Assembly (NCBI RefSeq): GCF_035083965.1
Contig: NC_089735.1
Span: forward strand, 14,382,501 to 14,446,500
Source: Branchiostoma lanceolatum
Taxonomy: Eukaryota; Chordata; Leptocardii; Amphioxiformes; Branchiostomatidae
DNA length: 64,000 nucleotides
Direction: 5' to 3'
Shown here piece by piece: positions 1-9,847 of this stretch (positions are counted from its first letter, which is position 1; each line of letters starts with the position of its first letter). The translations under genes were made by a program, and so were the position numbers. Below the pieces are notes generated by a model, which was not told where the DNA came from, did not search any database, and saw only the letters and a program-made list of their open reading frames with translations.

Positions 1-1254
1 GCAGCTGACCATGGGCACTTTCTCCATCGCGCTGTTTGGAATGCTGGGAACAGCCTTCGGCATGAACCTGTTGTCTTCATTGGAAGAGGTGAACAGCCAC
101 TTTCTATTACACCTTCTGAGCCAGTTGTAACAAGAGTTTAAAGATCTGGGGTCAAGTGGCGTAACGGCAGGGTTTTGGGCCCAGAACCCAGCGGTCTTGG
201 GTTCAAATCCCCTGACGCCACTGATGTTGTGCCCTTGGGAAAAGGCACTTTACACGACTTTCCTCACTCCACCCAAGTGTAAAAAACGGGTATATTATGT
301 GTGGGTCACTACACCAGCAATAGCCATGATAGCTGTCTGTGTCCCACATGTATTGCACTGTTGCAATTCTGATTTAAAAAAAATCTCATGCCTCTGTGAA
401 ATATCGAGTATCTTGTATGTCTTGTTTAATTATAAATTATGCACATAAGGTTTTGATTAACATTACATATGTCCATTGATCATCTCCTGTCACTGTACAA
501 TGAACTGAGAAAACACCAAAAGACCAAAAACAATTATTATACTAAAATTAGTAGCCTCTTCCATTGACCCCATGACCTGTCATGTCTCATACTGTAAATG
601 CAGAAATGTTTGCGGTGGTTTTATGCTCACGGTTTTCGCGGTGAACTCTTCAGTGCAAATTTAAAACCACCGCCCACATATGACTGTATCGCTACTATTG
701 TTTCAAACGCAAACTTAAAACCACCGCGAACACTCCATTTTCTCCCTACCGCGATATAAAAACCATGTGAACTTAAATGCATTTTACAGTAATTCCTGTC
801 ACTTTGACAAATCTGACTTCTGCGGTGACACCGTCACTCATGACTTCCTACCACTTTACAAACAATATATTCAAATAACTATGGACACACAAAAACATAA
901 CAAATAGACACACCTTAAAACAATGGCTCCTTATACGGAGGCAAAAAGTCAACCCAAATAGGGTAGATTTTTCACAACTGTTTTTGCAACTCCACCAAGA
1001 AGTCTGGTACAGATTAGACTGTCACAACCAATTGTATATTTTTTGATTATCGAGAATGTACTTTTCTTTTATGCACTTGATTGCATCTTATGGCTGTTGT
1101 ATTTGTTCTACAGGACCCAAGGGCATTCTGGATAGTCACAGGCATCATGTTTGCAGGCTGTGGGTTGCTATGGAGACGGTTGCTATGGTTTCTGGGGAGA
1201 GAAGTTCCGCCCACCAGAAAGTGGAGTTGGAAGAATTTCAAACCGTCCAAATAA
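1..1254 (+). CDS. MRS2: MRS2-like mitochondrial magnesium channel, last two exons (partial)
   Basis: The coding parts are 1-88 and 1114-1254, joined in phase 0 by a GT (89-90)...AG (1112-1113) intron. Exon one encodes LTMGTFSIALFGMLGTAFGM followed by N: the end of transmembrane helix 1 plus the GMN signature (nt 59-67) that defines CorA/MRS2/ALR channels. Exon two encodes DPRAFWIVTGIMFAGCGLLW and then RRLLWFLGR, matching the second transmembrane helix and basic tail I remember from vertebrate MRS2, then a TAA at 1252-1254. The family forms pentameric Mg2+ channels in the inner mitochondrial membrane. The 5' part of the gene lies outside the window. An AATAAA at 1298-1303 follows the stop by 44 bases and another at 2360-2365 could end a longer 3' UTR. 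The exons are too short to show up as long open frames. The family is clear; orthology is from memory. Confidence 0.85.
156..370 (+). repeat. tRNA-derived SINE in the MRS2 intron
   Basis: The head resembles a tRNA: GTGGCGT at 156-162 pairs perfectly with ACGCCAC at 215-221, and a B-box-like GGTTCAAATCC lies at 200-210. The T stem is poor, so this is not a working tRNA gene. Downstream is a body starting TTGTGCCCTTGGGAAAAGGC, which resembles the conserved central domain of deuterostome tRNA-SINEs. The 3' end is not sharp; about 370 is an estimate. Confidence 0.6.
592..789. mobile_element. Miniature inverted-repeat DNA transposon (MITE), copy 1
   Basis: The element opens with CTGTAAATGCAGAAATG and closes with TGCATTTTACAG, an imperfect terminal inverted repeat, and is flanked by TA at 590-591 and 790-791, as in Tc1/mariner-like elements. 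The interior has repeated AAACCACCGC-type motifs in both orientations and no coding potential. It sits in the MRS2 intron. Confidence 0.65.
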
Positions 1255-1297
1255 TAAGGATGTTTTTACGAATGACTTGATAAATTATGGTTAGATA

Positions 1298-1303
1298 AAT
1301 AAA
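1298..1303 (+). terminator. Polyadenylation signal of the MRS2-like gene
   Basis: AATAAA lies 44 bases after the MRS2 stop codon in AT-rich DNA. Confidence 0.5.
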
Positions 1304-1425
1304 CACTAAGTAGGTAGGATGTGTTTTACTGTATGTGTGTGGAAAAAAAATTAAAATACATATTAGAGTACACCTGTATTAGTGGATACTACTACCATAG
1401 TTGTGCAGTGGTTTTGTAGTAGCCT

Positions 1426-1474
1426 GGAATCCAGACCTATTATAGACTCGGGAGCTATAATAGGTCTGGATTCC
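1426..1474. repeat. Perfect 20 bp hairpin
   Basis: GGAATCCAGACCTATTATAG at 1426-1445 is exactly complementary to 1455-1474, with a 9-base loop. It is probably the remnant of a very short palindromic element. Confidence 0.7.
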
Positions 1475-1794
1475 ATGCTAGTTTTATAGCTGATATTTAC
1501 AAACATTACAGGAATTTCTAGATGGTGAATAACTTACTCTGTACGTTTATGAAGGTTAGACAGCCCGGTTAACAATTATATCTAAAGACAATTCAAACTC
1601 TACAACTGGATAGAATTCAGAGATTTACTTCCGAACTTAGTGTGTAGTTCATGTACATAATATATATATATGTGTGTTTGTGTTTTATTTATGAACCAGA
1701 AAGGTGTTGATCTAAGTCTTATCAGACTTGTTGATGTATCTTGTCATAATCTGTGCAATTTTCAATATAATGTTGTATTCTTAAGTTTGAATGG

Positions 1795-1929
1795 TTTTTG
1801 TTTCACGCTAAGGCGAAAATGGAGTGTTTGCGGTGGTTTTGAGTTTGCGGCAGTGCTATAGTTACATACTGCTACAGATTTGGACAAAAATAAACATAAA
1901 ACCACTGCGAAAATTTCTGCATTTACAGT
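1795..1929. mobile_element. Partial MITE, same family as 592-789, inverted
   Basis: The segment around 1815-1840 (GGAGTGTTTGCGGTGGTTTT) matches the reverse complement of about 720-755, and the right end TTTCTGCATTTACAGT is the reverse complement of the start of the copy at 592. The other terminus is missing or too diverged to place; the left limit is approximate. Confidence 0.55.
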
Positions 1930-2459
1930 CTGTCAGCACAAGAGCTGTCGCCAGGACCCATCCCTTCATCCTGGAAAGGAATTTTGCTTGTTGGGACAAA
2001 CAAAAATTTCACCCCTGGGGCCCATTCATCCAAAAGATCTGAACTTCCTGACATGGATTTTGATGAAAATGTACTTTCATATTAAGCTAAAAAGGACACT
2101 TTAACAATGAAATTTAACAACATGGACTCCCAAACAATGAGTGGGACAGGAAAAATTCAAAGCTGGAGACAGCTCTGCTCAATCTTATTGTTATTTCATG
2201 GACCAACTATTAAAAGATTGTACAGTGACTACTACATGCACACTTAGTGTTACTGTTACTAGTTTCTTTTTATTCATGTCCAATTCATTGGACATTTCAT
2301 TTAGTACATTGTACTCATTTCTAACCTTTAATTTTGTTTTTAAGTTGGATTGATTATTGAATAAAGAAGTATGCAGAAATGATTATGGTTAAAGGGTTAA
2401 AAGTTACAACTAGGGAGATAAATGTGTCAGGTAGAGAGGGTTGAACCCGGCAAAATTGC

Positions 2460-2620
2460 AATGGCCTAGTTGGTAGAGTGTTCGCCTTGCACACAGTAGG
2501 TGGTGAGTTCGATCCCCTAGACTCTTGTTGGGATCTCTACTACCAGAATTCCCAATTGCTGCAAGGTCTATCGTGCATGTTGAATTGACTTATTTCTCCA
2601 CATTGGAGTTGAACCATGAG
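2460..2620 (+). repeat. Second tRNA-derived SINE-like sequence
   Basis: TGGCCTAGTTGGTAGAGTG (2462-2480) resembles a tRNA D-arm with A box, and GAGTTCGATCC (about 2505-2515) a B box. I could not pair a full acceptor stem, so I read it as a SINE head rather than a tRNA gene. The 3' limit is a guess. Confidence 0.45.
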
Positions 2621-3509
2621 ACCATGTCTCAAAGTCTGTTTTTAAGGTATTGTATTTGAATTAACTTTGTTACATATTACATGTATATTTCTTGTTGTGA
2701 AACAACTCTTTTTCCTTTTTAAACACAACTGAATGATTTTATTGGAATAACCGGCAATTTTATACTTCTTTGTAAATGACATTCGAAACTGATAGATGGT
2801 AATGCTTTCTGTCTAGAAGCGATACACATTGCATTTAGTAAATCAAAATGTGCTCATCTCTGAATAAAGCAAATAAATAGCTCGAAATGTGCAAAATGTT
2901 GTTGCCAGTCTTCATTACTTGACACAAGGCCGTGTTGATGTGATTATATGGATGACATTGAGCGTGCGTTGATAAAAACTGGCACCCAAAAGTAGCCTTC
3001 ATTGTGAAATCTAAGTGGTCAGGAAGGTTGAACAAATGATTAAACACCTGGTATACTGAACACTAGATTCTTGTAGATTCTTACTTATTTGTAAGTATAC
3101 TGAACACTAGATTCTTGTTCTTTCACATTTCTGTTTAAACACTGTTTATACCAAATTTGTTTCTTACTCTTTATGCCATAACTTTTTGGTATTTTTAGAG
3201 TTTTGTGCAACTTGATCATGATTCAAAGATAGACAATACTGTGGTCGTCACACCACCGGCGCAACTTGGCGTTCCAAGTCATTTTGTGGCCCTGTAAACA
3301 CTGGAACCGCTCTTGAGCCGGACTTTGGCTGAGCGTACTTGGAAATGCATTGTGTAAACCCAATAAACCCATAGTCACCCAAGGAGGGGGAAATTCACAG
3401 GTGTAGTTGCACAGCTGACAATGTTTATTTTGTGTGTGTTTTATACAACAACAGCTGGTGTTTGTGCACCAACTGTTGCTGGGTGTATGGAATCATATTT
3501 GATTGTTAT
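2621..3509. other. Noncoding, with a short direct repeat
   Basis: No gene seen. A 24 bp sequence beginning GTATACTGAACACTAG occurs at 3051-3074 and again at 3095-3118, a 44 bp step. The rest is AT-rich with short inverted motifs around 3260-3345. Confidence 0.5.
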
Positions 3510-4230
3510 TATCTTCGACGAGTACGTCTAGTACTCGGAGATTATGTTTTTGGTTGAGCCAGCTGTTGGATGGGTCAGTATGTATGTCAAGACCATAACT
3601 CAAGAAAGCTTTGATGAATCTTTCTGAATTTTAGGAGGTGTGTAGTGGTTGTGCAAAGGAAGGTCAAGCTCGAAAATGGTTTACCTTGCATTTTTCAACA
3701 GTACTGCAGCGGACTTTTAATTTTTGTGTGTTTCTATGTAGGCAAAAAAAAAGTGACGGAAACGTTGATGGATCTTCATGATTTTCTGTAGGTGTGAAGA
3801 TGATGTAGAAACGGAGGTCAAGTTCAAAAATGATTCCCCTTGCATTTTCCGTCGGTACTGCAGCTGGCTTTGTGTGGATGTGTATTTGTATGTCGCCAGC
3901 ATAACTCGAGAAGCTGTTCATGGTTCTGTATGATATTGAGTGGACATGTAGGGTTTACAGAAAGGAAGGTGAAGTTCGATAATGGGCCTTCTAGCGGGTA
4001 GCTAAGGTACTGCAGCGGAGCTTCAAAAATTTTGGGGCATATTTTCTGAAAGTGCTATGGTCATGATTTTTCTGGTAGATAGTTCATGCCACAGGAAGTA
4101 AGTTGTGTAAGTTTGGTCCCCCTAGCGTCTTGTTTGGAACTGCAGTGGGTATTTTTGTTTTGACCTTCGGACATGAATAACTTGAGAAGAGGTCCACAGA
4201 TCGTCGTGATGTTTGGTATGTGGAGAGCTC
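3510..4230. repeat. Degenerate tandem repeat, about 150 bp period, four units
   Basis: The core motif (GG)TCAAG(C/T)TCGAAAATGG ... GTACTGCAGCGG recurs with drift. Its GTACTGCAG-like anchor is at 3701, 3855, 4007 and 4137, so steps of 154, 152 and 130 bases. Each unit also has a 'CATAACTC(A/G)AGAA'-like stretch. A small palindrome, GAGTACGTCTAGTACTC, lies at the left edge near 3519. No reading frame is shared by all units. Confidence 0.6.
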
Positions 4231-4453
4231 AGATGGTGCTTTACACAATCAATGGCTAATTATGCAAATCAGGGGCTAATCTGCATAATTAGTAAGGAAA
4301 GTTAGTAAATCTACTACATTTCATAATGGGACATGTGACAATGTCCCCGAAACAGGTCAACAGAGGGCCTTGCCTAAAAGTATAAATAAACAGATGGGGC
4401 ATACTAGTATAAATTAACAGATGGGGCAGTCTCACTACACTCCAAGCAGAGGT

Positions 4454-4594
4454 GTGGGTCCGGTTGGTTTTTAACGTGTTCAGTTTAGGCACTTTTATCC
4501 AAAACACGGTTGGCGACATAACGAAAAGGGGACAAAATAAAAAGCCTGAAAAAAAAACACACATAAAAACACGTCAAAAACCAACCGGACCCAC
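4454..4594. mobile_element. MITE-like element with 27 bp terminal inverted repeats
   Basis: GTGGGTCCGGTTGGTTTTTA begins the left arm (4454-4480), which is complementary to 4568-4594 with one mismatch. The 87 bp interior is noncoding. No clear target-site duplication was seen. Confidence 0.6.
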
Positions 4595-4620
4595 TCTTAT
4601 GCTTTGAGAGTACACTGCAC

Positions 4621-4734
4621 TAGCCGTGGCGACTAACGAAGGGAGTTTTTGTTTGATATTACATATACTTTCCCTAAGAAGGGAAAGTATATGTAATATC
4701 AAGCAAAAACTCCCTTCGTTAGTCGCCACGGCTA
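4621..4734. repeat. Near-perfect 54 bp palindrome
   Basis: Arms 4621-4674 and 4681-4734 are reverse complements with a single mismatch and a 6-base loop. The arm begins TAGCCGTGGCGACTAACGAA. Such arms could extrude as a cruciform. It is either a young palindromic transposon or a foldback product. Confidence 0.75.
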
Positions 4735-5389
4735 ACACTGCACCAAACCTGCACCACTGCTAGGTATTACCTAGCACCGTATGGATAAGTCACATGTACT
4801 ATGTCTTTCAAAATGTGTATGATATGGAATAAAGATTTATTCTATTCATATATATTGACTGTACAATTTCATCGTCACTTTCAATATTTTTTGATGACCA
4901 GTTTTAACATATATCAGCACACTAGTTGCAGTTTTGTCTGGGGGGGAGGGGGGGCAACGACTGCAAGCAACCGATGGTCTGCCTCTGTTTGCAGCTAGAT
5001 GTCGAATCAGCAGCAGGGCGAGTACGTATGAACAGAGTACTTTCGATCATACTTATCAATAATAAGTCAATCAATTGTCTTTTGATTGATTCTTGAATGA
5101 TAAATGGGATTATCTACGGTTCAACACACACAGAGGCGCCTCGGCTGGGATCAACACTACGTTCATGGCAAGTCAAGACGATTTCAATGAGTTGCATGAC
5201 GCCAAGATTAGAAGCCATAAAAGCCTTTTTCTGCCACCAAAGTTACCTTCATTCCATAGTTTCCTAACTTCTCTCCGCTCAACAATAGAAAACAACACAT
5301 TGGCTGCAATCGGACAATCGTCACCCTTACCCTCTGCGTGTTAAGGGCGTCACTATGCGGATTACGAAAGAATGGCACATAAGTAATGC

Positions 5390-5425
5390 CCAAAAATAAT
5401 TACTCAAGCAACTGGATAAGATTTT
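5390..5425. repeat. Left member of a perfect 36 bp inverted repeat
   Basis: The sequence starting CCAAAAATAATTACTCAAGC is exactly reverse-complementary to 7707-7742, 2.3 kb away. The pair encloses the LRR-Ig gene fragment. Confidence 0.8.
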
Positions 5426-5429
5426 GAAA

Positions 5430-5475
5430 CAGTCAGACGTTTCAGACAGTATCCACTGTCTTTCGTCAGTGACTA
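5430..5475 (-). ncRNA. Hammerhead-ribozyme-like motif (Penelope-like element remnant?)
   Basis: On the minus strand, CTGACGA (5469 to 5463) is followed by a 6 bp hairpin AGACAG-TGGATA-CTGTCT and then GAAAC (5443 to 5439). This is the order of the hammerhead core: CUGANGA, stem II, GAAA. Penelope-like retroelements carry such motifs in their terminal repeats. Stem III would be very short and I could not settle stem I or the cleavage site, so activity is not implied. Confidence 0.45.
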
Positions 5476-5632
5476 ACGATAGGACTGAGAACACCAGGTT
5501 TTATACCAAAACTCTGAATAGATATGTTAATGAGGTAAAGACAATTTAGGATGTATTGAAGTAGTTTTTAATTCAAGACAAAGTTTATGCCAATAGTTCA
5601 ATTAGCTACTGTTGTTCTAATACAGTAACTAA

Positions 5633-6681
5633 ATGTTGCTTGTCCGGGGGGTGGTTTTTTTTTGTGGATTAGATCACTTGTACCTTATTTCTCTCAAACA
5701 CAACAAAACTGCATGGTCACTGAGTCTGTCGCCGGGAACCTTCGCATGTGTCCCTCAGCTGACGTACTTGTACCTCGCCCACAATAACTTGACGGAGCTA
5801 AAGCTTGGAACATTCAAAGATTTGCAGAAGCTGACCGAACTTGATCTATCGTACAACCAGTTGAGTCGCATCTCGCCTGGTACTTTCAATGGCCTGGTGA
5901 AGCTTTTCTATCTGGCACTTGGAGGAAATAACTTCACCAACATCTTACACGTGGCGCCAGCACTGGCAGGTTTGCCGTCCCTTGACACACCTGCGTTGAA
6001 CGACAACTCTTTTGTATACGTCGGTCCAGATTCTTTTCCGGACAACATGGCGATTGACCTTTTGAATCTGTCAGGCAACAAGATTCGTATCATCGAGGAA
6101 GGCGCCCTGACCGCGCAAGCGTTCCCAGACATGACAAGAGTATGACTAGATGAAGGTAACCCGTTGCATTTCCTGCCTGAAAAGATCATAGAGGGGCTTC
6201 CAAAGTTTCAAACTCTCACCGTTGGCGACGACCCGTTCACCTGCGACTGTCAACTGAAAGGCTTTGCCGCATGGCTTCGCAACCAGGTCAACCCACCAAA
6301 CGTTTTCCTGGTCTGCAACAGCCCAGCGAGCTTGAAGGGCAAGTACCTCAAGGATGTTGCTTTGGAGGATCTGACCTGCAACAGCTGTGACCACGAAGAG
6401 GCGCCGTCTATTGACACAAGTGGTAGCGAGAACTACGTCGATGAAGGGAAACCGCCATCTTGAACTGCAAAATATCAGGCTGTCCCGAAGCCGAGTTTTT
6501 CTGGACCACTCCCGAAGGTGCCATGCTGGCGGTGGGATCTAGGATGGAGGTACAGAAGAACGGTTCGTTGGTGTTGGTAGATGCCAGGGCGGAGGACACA
6601 GGCGGCTACACTTGTACTGCCGTTAACTACCATGGGAAGGATAGCAAAGAGACATATCTCAGAGTGGGCAATGAATGGTAG
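5633..6681 (+). pseudogene. Damaged LRR-immunoglobulin gene fragment
   Basis: Leucine-rich repeats (LTYLYLAHNNL, LTELDLSYNQL, LFYLALGGNNF, LLNLSGNKI) run from about 5673 to 6140. An LRR C-terminal cap follows (6164-6400; DPFTCDCQLKGFAAWLR, later cysteines in FLVCNSPAS and DLTCNSCD), then an I-set Ig domain (about 6440-6665; LNCKISGCPEAEFFW ... DTGGYTCTAV). This is the layout of cell-surface LRR-Ig receptors, a family I recall as expanded in lancelets. An in-frame TGA at 6143-6145 splits the LRR block, and a one-base loss near 6449 shifts the frame just before the Ig domain. A plausible acceptor (5671-5672) and donor (6678-6679) suggest it is an exon of a spliced gene, not a retrocopy. No signal peptide or transmembrane exon was found. 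The frameshift could be a sequencing error; the stop is harder to explain that way. Confidence 0.7.
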
Positions 6682-8600
6682 AAGTTGGAGTCTGAAAAGT
6701 CATTCTTCATCATTTCCAAATGTGAATATCAACGATATCGTGACCTAAGTTAGCCCATAATGTAATAGGGTGCGATTATGATATAGCTGAGTTTCTTGTA
6801 CTTTCCAAGATTTACTAAGGATGATGTCCGTAGTGATGATCTGTCCTGAGAAAGCGTGTAGGCGGGCACTATTTCCTTAGCGGGATGGCCTGAGTTAATG
6901 ACCCAGTGAGAACTAACGACCTTCTCTCTATGGGGCAGAGCATGCTTCCCGGTGGATATTGCCCTGTTTGGGATTGCCCTTTGTCCATTAGAGGAAATGA
7001 CGCATGATGATTCAGATACAGCAGAAGAATTACCTTTTCTCAGAAATAGTTACGTATGCGTATAGAAGATGAATAAATGAGACAGTCTGGACTAGAGTTA
7101 GTCTGGAGCGGACACCCGATGTAGAGAGGACAGAGAGAGAGAATACAGATCAACGTCTTCAACATGTAGCGACTCCTTGAGTTTCCTTTGGTTGAGGGTA
7201 CCACTAACATCGTAGCTATACTAACGAACTTCGTAAGGGACACACCATCGAGGCCAAGGTCACAACAGCTACCCGACTCCCCTTACAATATCCCGTTGAA
7301 AAAAGCTCACATACAGTATGGAAATTTACACACATTGTAAATACCGTCTTGCTTATTATTGATTTATTGTTATTAAAATACATATATACCTAAATCTTCC
7401 TCGCAAGAATGTCTGAATAACATGTCAGACGAATCCATCCACATTTATGTCATCAACAAGCATATGAAAAAAAAATTAAAAAAGAACACACATTCACACA
7501 ACGGTACCGAAAGAATAACCTTCTTGGCGAAGGTCATAAAACGGCGCCAATCGATGATATAACCTTCACTGCGACTTATGTGATAAAGGTCGCTCTCTTC
7601 AACTTCACCAGAAAGAGCGCACCTGGCCGGTTCTTCTGATCATTGAAAAATAATTGACATTTTAAAGCGTAAGATGGCTCAAGGGCGCCTTGTATAATAA
7701 GGCATAAAAATCTTATCCAGTTGCTTGAGTAATTATTTTTGGCGTATCTTATTACTTGGATGTCTAACCTTCATCAACGTATAAAAATGTTGTGTTTCTG
7801 GTAACTCAACCCAACCCCAGCAAAACCTTCCGACCGACCGTAACCTTTCTTTTCGGCCGACCTCTAGCAAGGGACATAACATTTTCGATATGATATCTGA
7901 GTGATTTAAAATAGAATCCATGTAATGCAAATTTTCGAACAGACTTTAGATATTTCACACTCTCTGAACAGATTAAGGCTTCGAACATTTGATGTACGAA
8001 TGCGTATTGTAGTTCTTTGTTCAGTACTCGAATGATGCCAGTAGTGGCTGAAAATGCAAGCTTAGTCGAGTTCTGCTCTGTTTGTAACATTTTCAGCCAG
8101 TAATAAAAAAACTCCTCTTTAGGTACTTTGTTTCAAGATCCAAGTGCTGTTCTATAAGTTTTGTTCTATTGTAATTGTGTGTGGGTGAAAAATCATTGAC
8201 AATCTATATAATATATATGTGATTCGAGCGTCACAATATCTGTGTAACAAAACACAGATATATTTGTTCCACAAAACACAGATATATATCAAATCGAGCA
8301 AGGTCATCTGCGGCTGCGGCAAGAGAAGTTGTAGCGCAGACCCTACTCTCCAATTAGCAGAGTTTGGTGGAGAAGATTGTGACCTTTGTTATCATATATG
8401 CCTCGTTTTCTCGGGCTCCGCCCTCGGACTCCGCCCTCGGACTGCCAACGAAATCCTTGGGAGGGCGGGACTGCTATACCAAATCCACATAAACTCGCCC
8501 CGTCCATCCTTTAACTAATCATGTAATCTGTTGCTTTGTCATATTCTATCTGTTCGATTTCTTTTATTTCCTCCTCGCTCATGACCGCAATGAAAAAGCG
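6682..8600. other. Noncoding stretch after the LRR-Ig fragment
   Basis: No supported exon. It includes the right inverted repeat at 7707-7742, an AT-rich block near 7310-7480, two copies of AACAAAACACAGATATA-like sequence at about 8246-8290, and a 15 bp direct repeat CTCCGCCCTCGGACT at 8416 and 8429. Confidence 0.4.
7707..7742. repeat. Right member of the 36 bp inverted repeat
   Basis: Exact reverse complement of 5390-5425. The similarity stops at both edges, and the hammerhead-like motif next to the left copy is absent here. Confidence 0.8.
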
Positions 8601-8605
8601 GCCAG

Positions 8606-8839
8606 AAATTTGTAGCCTCTACCAGGCTCCACAGGTCGCTAGAAAAATAGTAGAAATTGGACAAATAGATGGATGACATCCCAGAGGAATTGGTCCGCTA
8701 AAGGAGTTACAGTTTGCAACATATGGAGCCTAGGACTCCGCATCTCCTTGGCTAACTCCTCCGGCATGTTAACCGTCTGCTTGGCCAATTTCTGCTATTT
8801 TTCCAGCGACCTGTGGAGCCTGGTAGAGGCTAGAGATTT
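8606..8839. repeat. Inverted-repeat element with ~80 bp arms
   Basis: The left arm (about 8606-8686) contains AGCCTCTACCAGGCTCCACA, and the right arm (about 8761-8839) is its reverse complement with scattered mismatches. The inner part continues the weaker symmetry around AAGGAGTTA / TAACTCCT. Noncoding; probably a foldback or MITE-type transposon. Confidence 0.6.
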
Positions 8840-8969
8840 GAGCTAGCTTGTCGTAAAATATTTTAACAAAACCAAAGGGTCCTTTTATGACCCTGCCCGC
8901 CAGCAACATGTACGTCGCCCCCACAATGAAAACAAAATCATGGCTGATCCCCAAACAGTGCTGTAAAGA

Positions 8970-9028
8970 ATGTCTGCCAGTGCTGTGAATGCCCTTTTCC
9001 GTGAGGCCAATGACCTCTTTGTCGAGGC
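8970..9028 (+). CDS. Possible first coding exon, TPR-like start (tentative)
   Basis: ATG at 8970 with A at -3 opens MSASAVNALFREANDLFVEA, ending at a GT donor (9029-9030, GTAGCG). The peptide looks like the first helix of a tetratricopeptide repeat such as begins SGT1- or TPR-type co-chaperones. No matching second TPR exon was found before the suspicious join at 9831. Several ATGs lie upstream, and 20 residues is too little to be sure. Confidence 0.25.
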
Positions 9029-9830
9029 GTAGCGAGCAATTTGCCGGTAAATTATTCGTAAAGCGTAATTGTATTGTACATAGCTAACTCGCAGATGTAC
9101 AAGACATACTTAACTCACCTACGTAACACAAAACTGCCTAATACTTAAAGTAACATTTGCATTTTAAATACAGGATTTGTCGTTCACAATGCGTTCAGGA
9201 GCTTTACACAGTATAATTACCTGCGTTACTGTGATTATGCTCTCGACATTTTCATGGTCTGAACTGTGCTTTGTAGTTAGAAATATGTTAGCAGCAGTAG
9301 CCCCACGATGACAAGGCACAGTTGCCCTGCCAGACTTATGCGGCACGCGGATAATCCCGAAGCAGATCTATCACTGGAAAATACCGTATCCATCTGGCAA
9401 AAGAAGTGGCGATTTTTGAATCTCCTTTCGTCATATTATGTTGAACACTACCCCTCATCCCGCATCCCGCTAAAAAAATTGTAAAATCTGTAACTATAAA
9501 GAAATATGGCGACAGACCGGAATCGCTCAGTTTTCTCTGGTCATTTCTTGTACCCATGGCCATACATACATCTCTTTATTCCACAATATAGCTTCACAAT
9601 ATAGCATCTTGCGATGGTAACTCAACAAAACATACTGTACAGTATTGCGGCACATTTCGGCCTTCTTTGTGTGCATCCCGGTGTATTTCGGCAAAAAGTT
9701 GACCCGGAAGACCGATTTACTCAGCTGATACGCGCGAATCCATCCCTATTTTTACCGCGCCTGTGCGTCGGCAGAAAGTAGTGCGCCCGGAAGGAAGAAG
9801 GCACCGAAATGATACACCTTCCAAGCTAAG
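9029..9830. other. Noncoding flank up to the array junction
   Basis: No gene that I can support. It ends abruptly at the 17-base linker-like sequence, so what naturally follows it in the genome is unknown. Confidence 0.5.
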
Positions 9831-9847
9831 CTATACATAGTGATGTT
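9831..9847 (+). other. Linker/barcode-like 17-mer at the flank-array join
   Basis: CTATACATAGTGATGTT lies exactly between unique DNA and the first histone-homologous base. The same 17-mer is present at both edges of the N gap. From memory, the first 16 bases look like a PacBio sample barcode and the final T like a ligation overhang. This marks a read end, hence a probable chimeric join. Confidence 0.75.

Larger units (their letters stand above)
1255..2455. other. Noncoding: MRS2 3' UTR and downstream
   Basis: AT-rich DNA with no convincing exon. It contains the hairpin at 1426, the inverted MITE fragment at 1795-1929, and a second AATAAA at 2360-2365 that could end a long MRS2 3' UTR. Confidence 0.5.

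Noticed and set aside
156-221. Genuine tRNA gene
   Set aside because: The acceptor stem pairs but the T stem does not, and a SINE body follows immediately.
5093-5344. 83-codon open frame before the LRR-Ig fragment
   Set aside because: No recognisable domain or repeat pattern and no splice or promoter context; could be chance.
9506-9601. Short plus-strand ATG frame (MATDRNRSVFSGHF...)
   Set aside because: About 30 codons without family resemblance, followed at once by a stop; not enough to call an exon.
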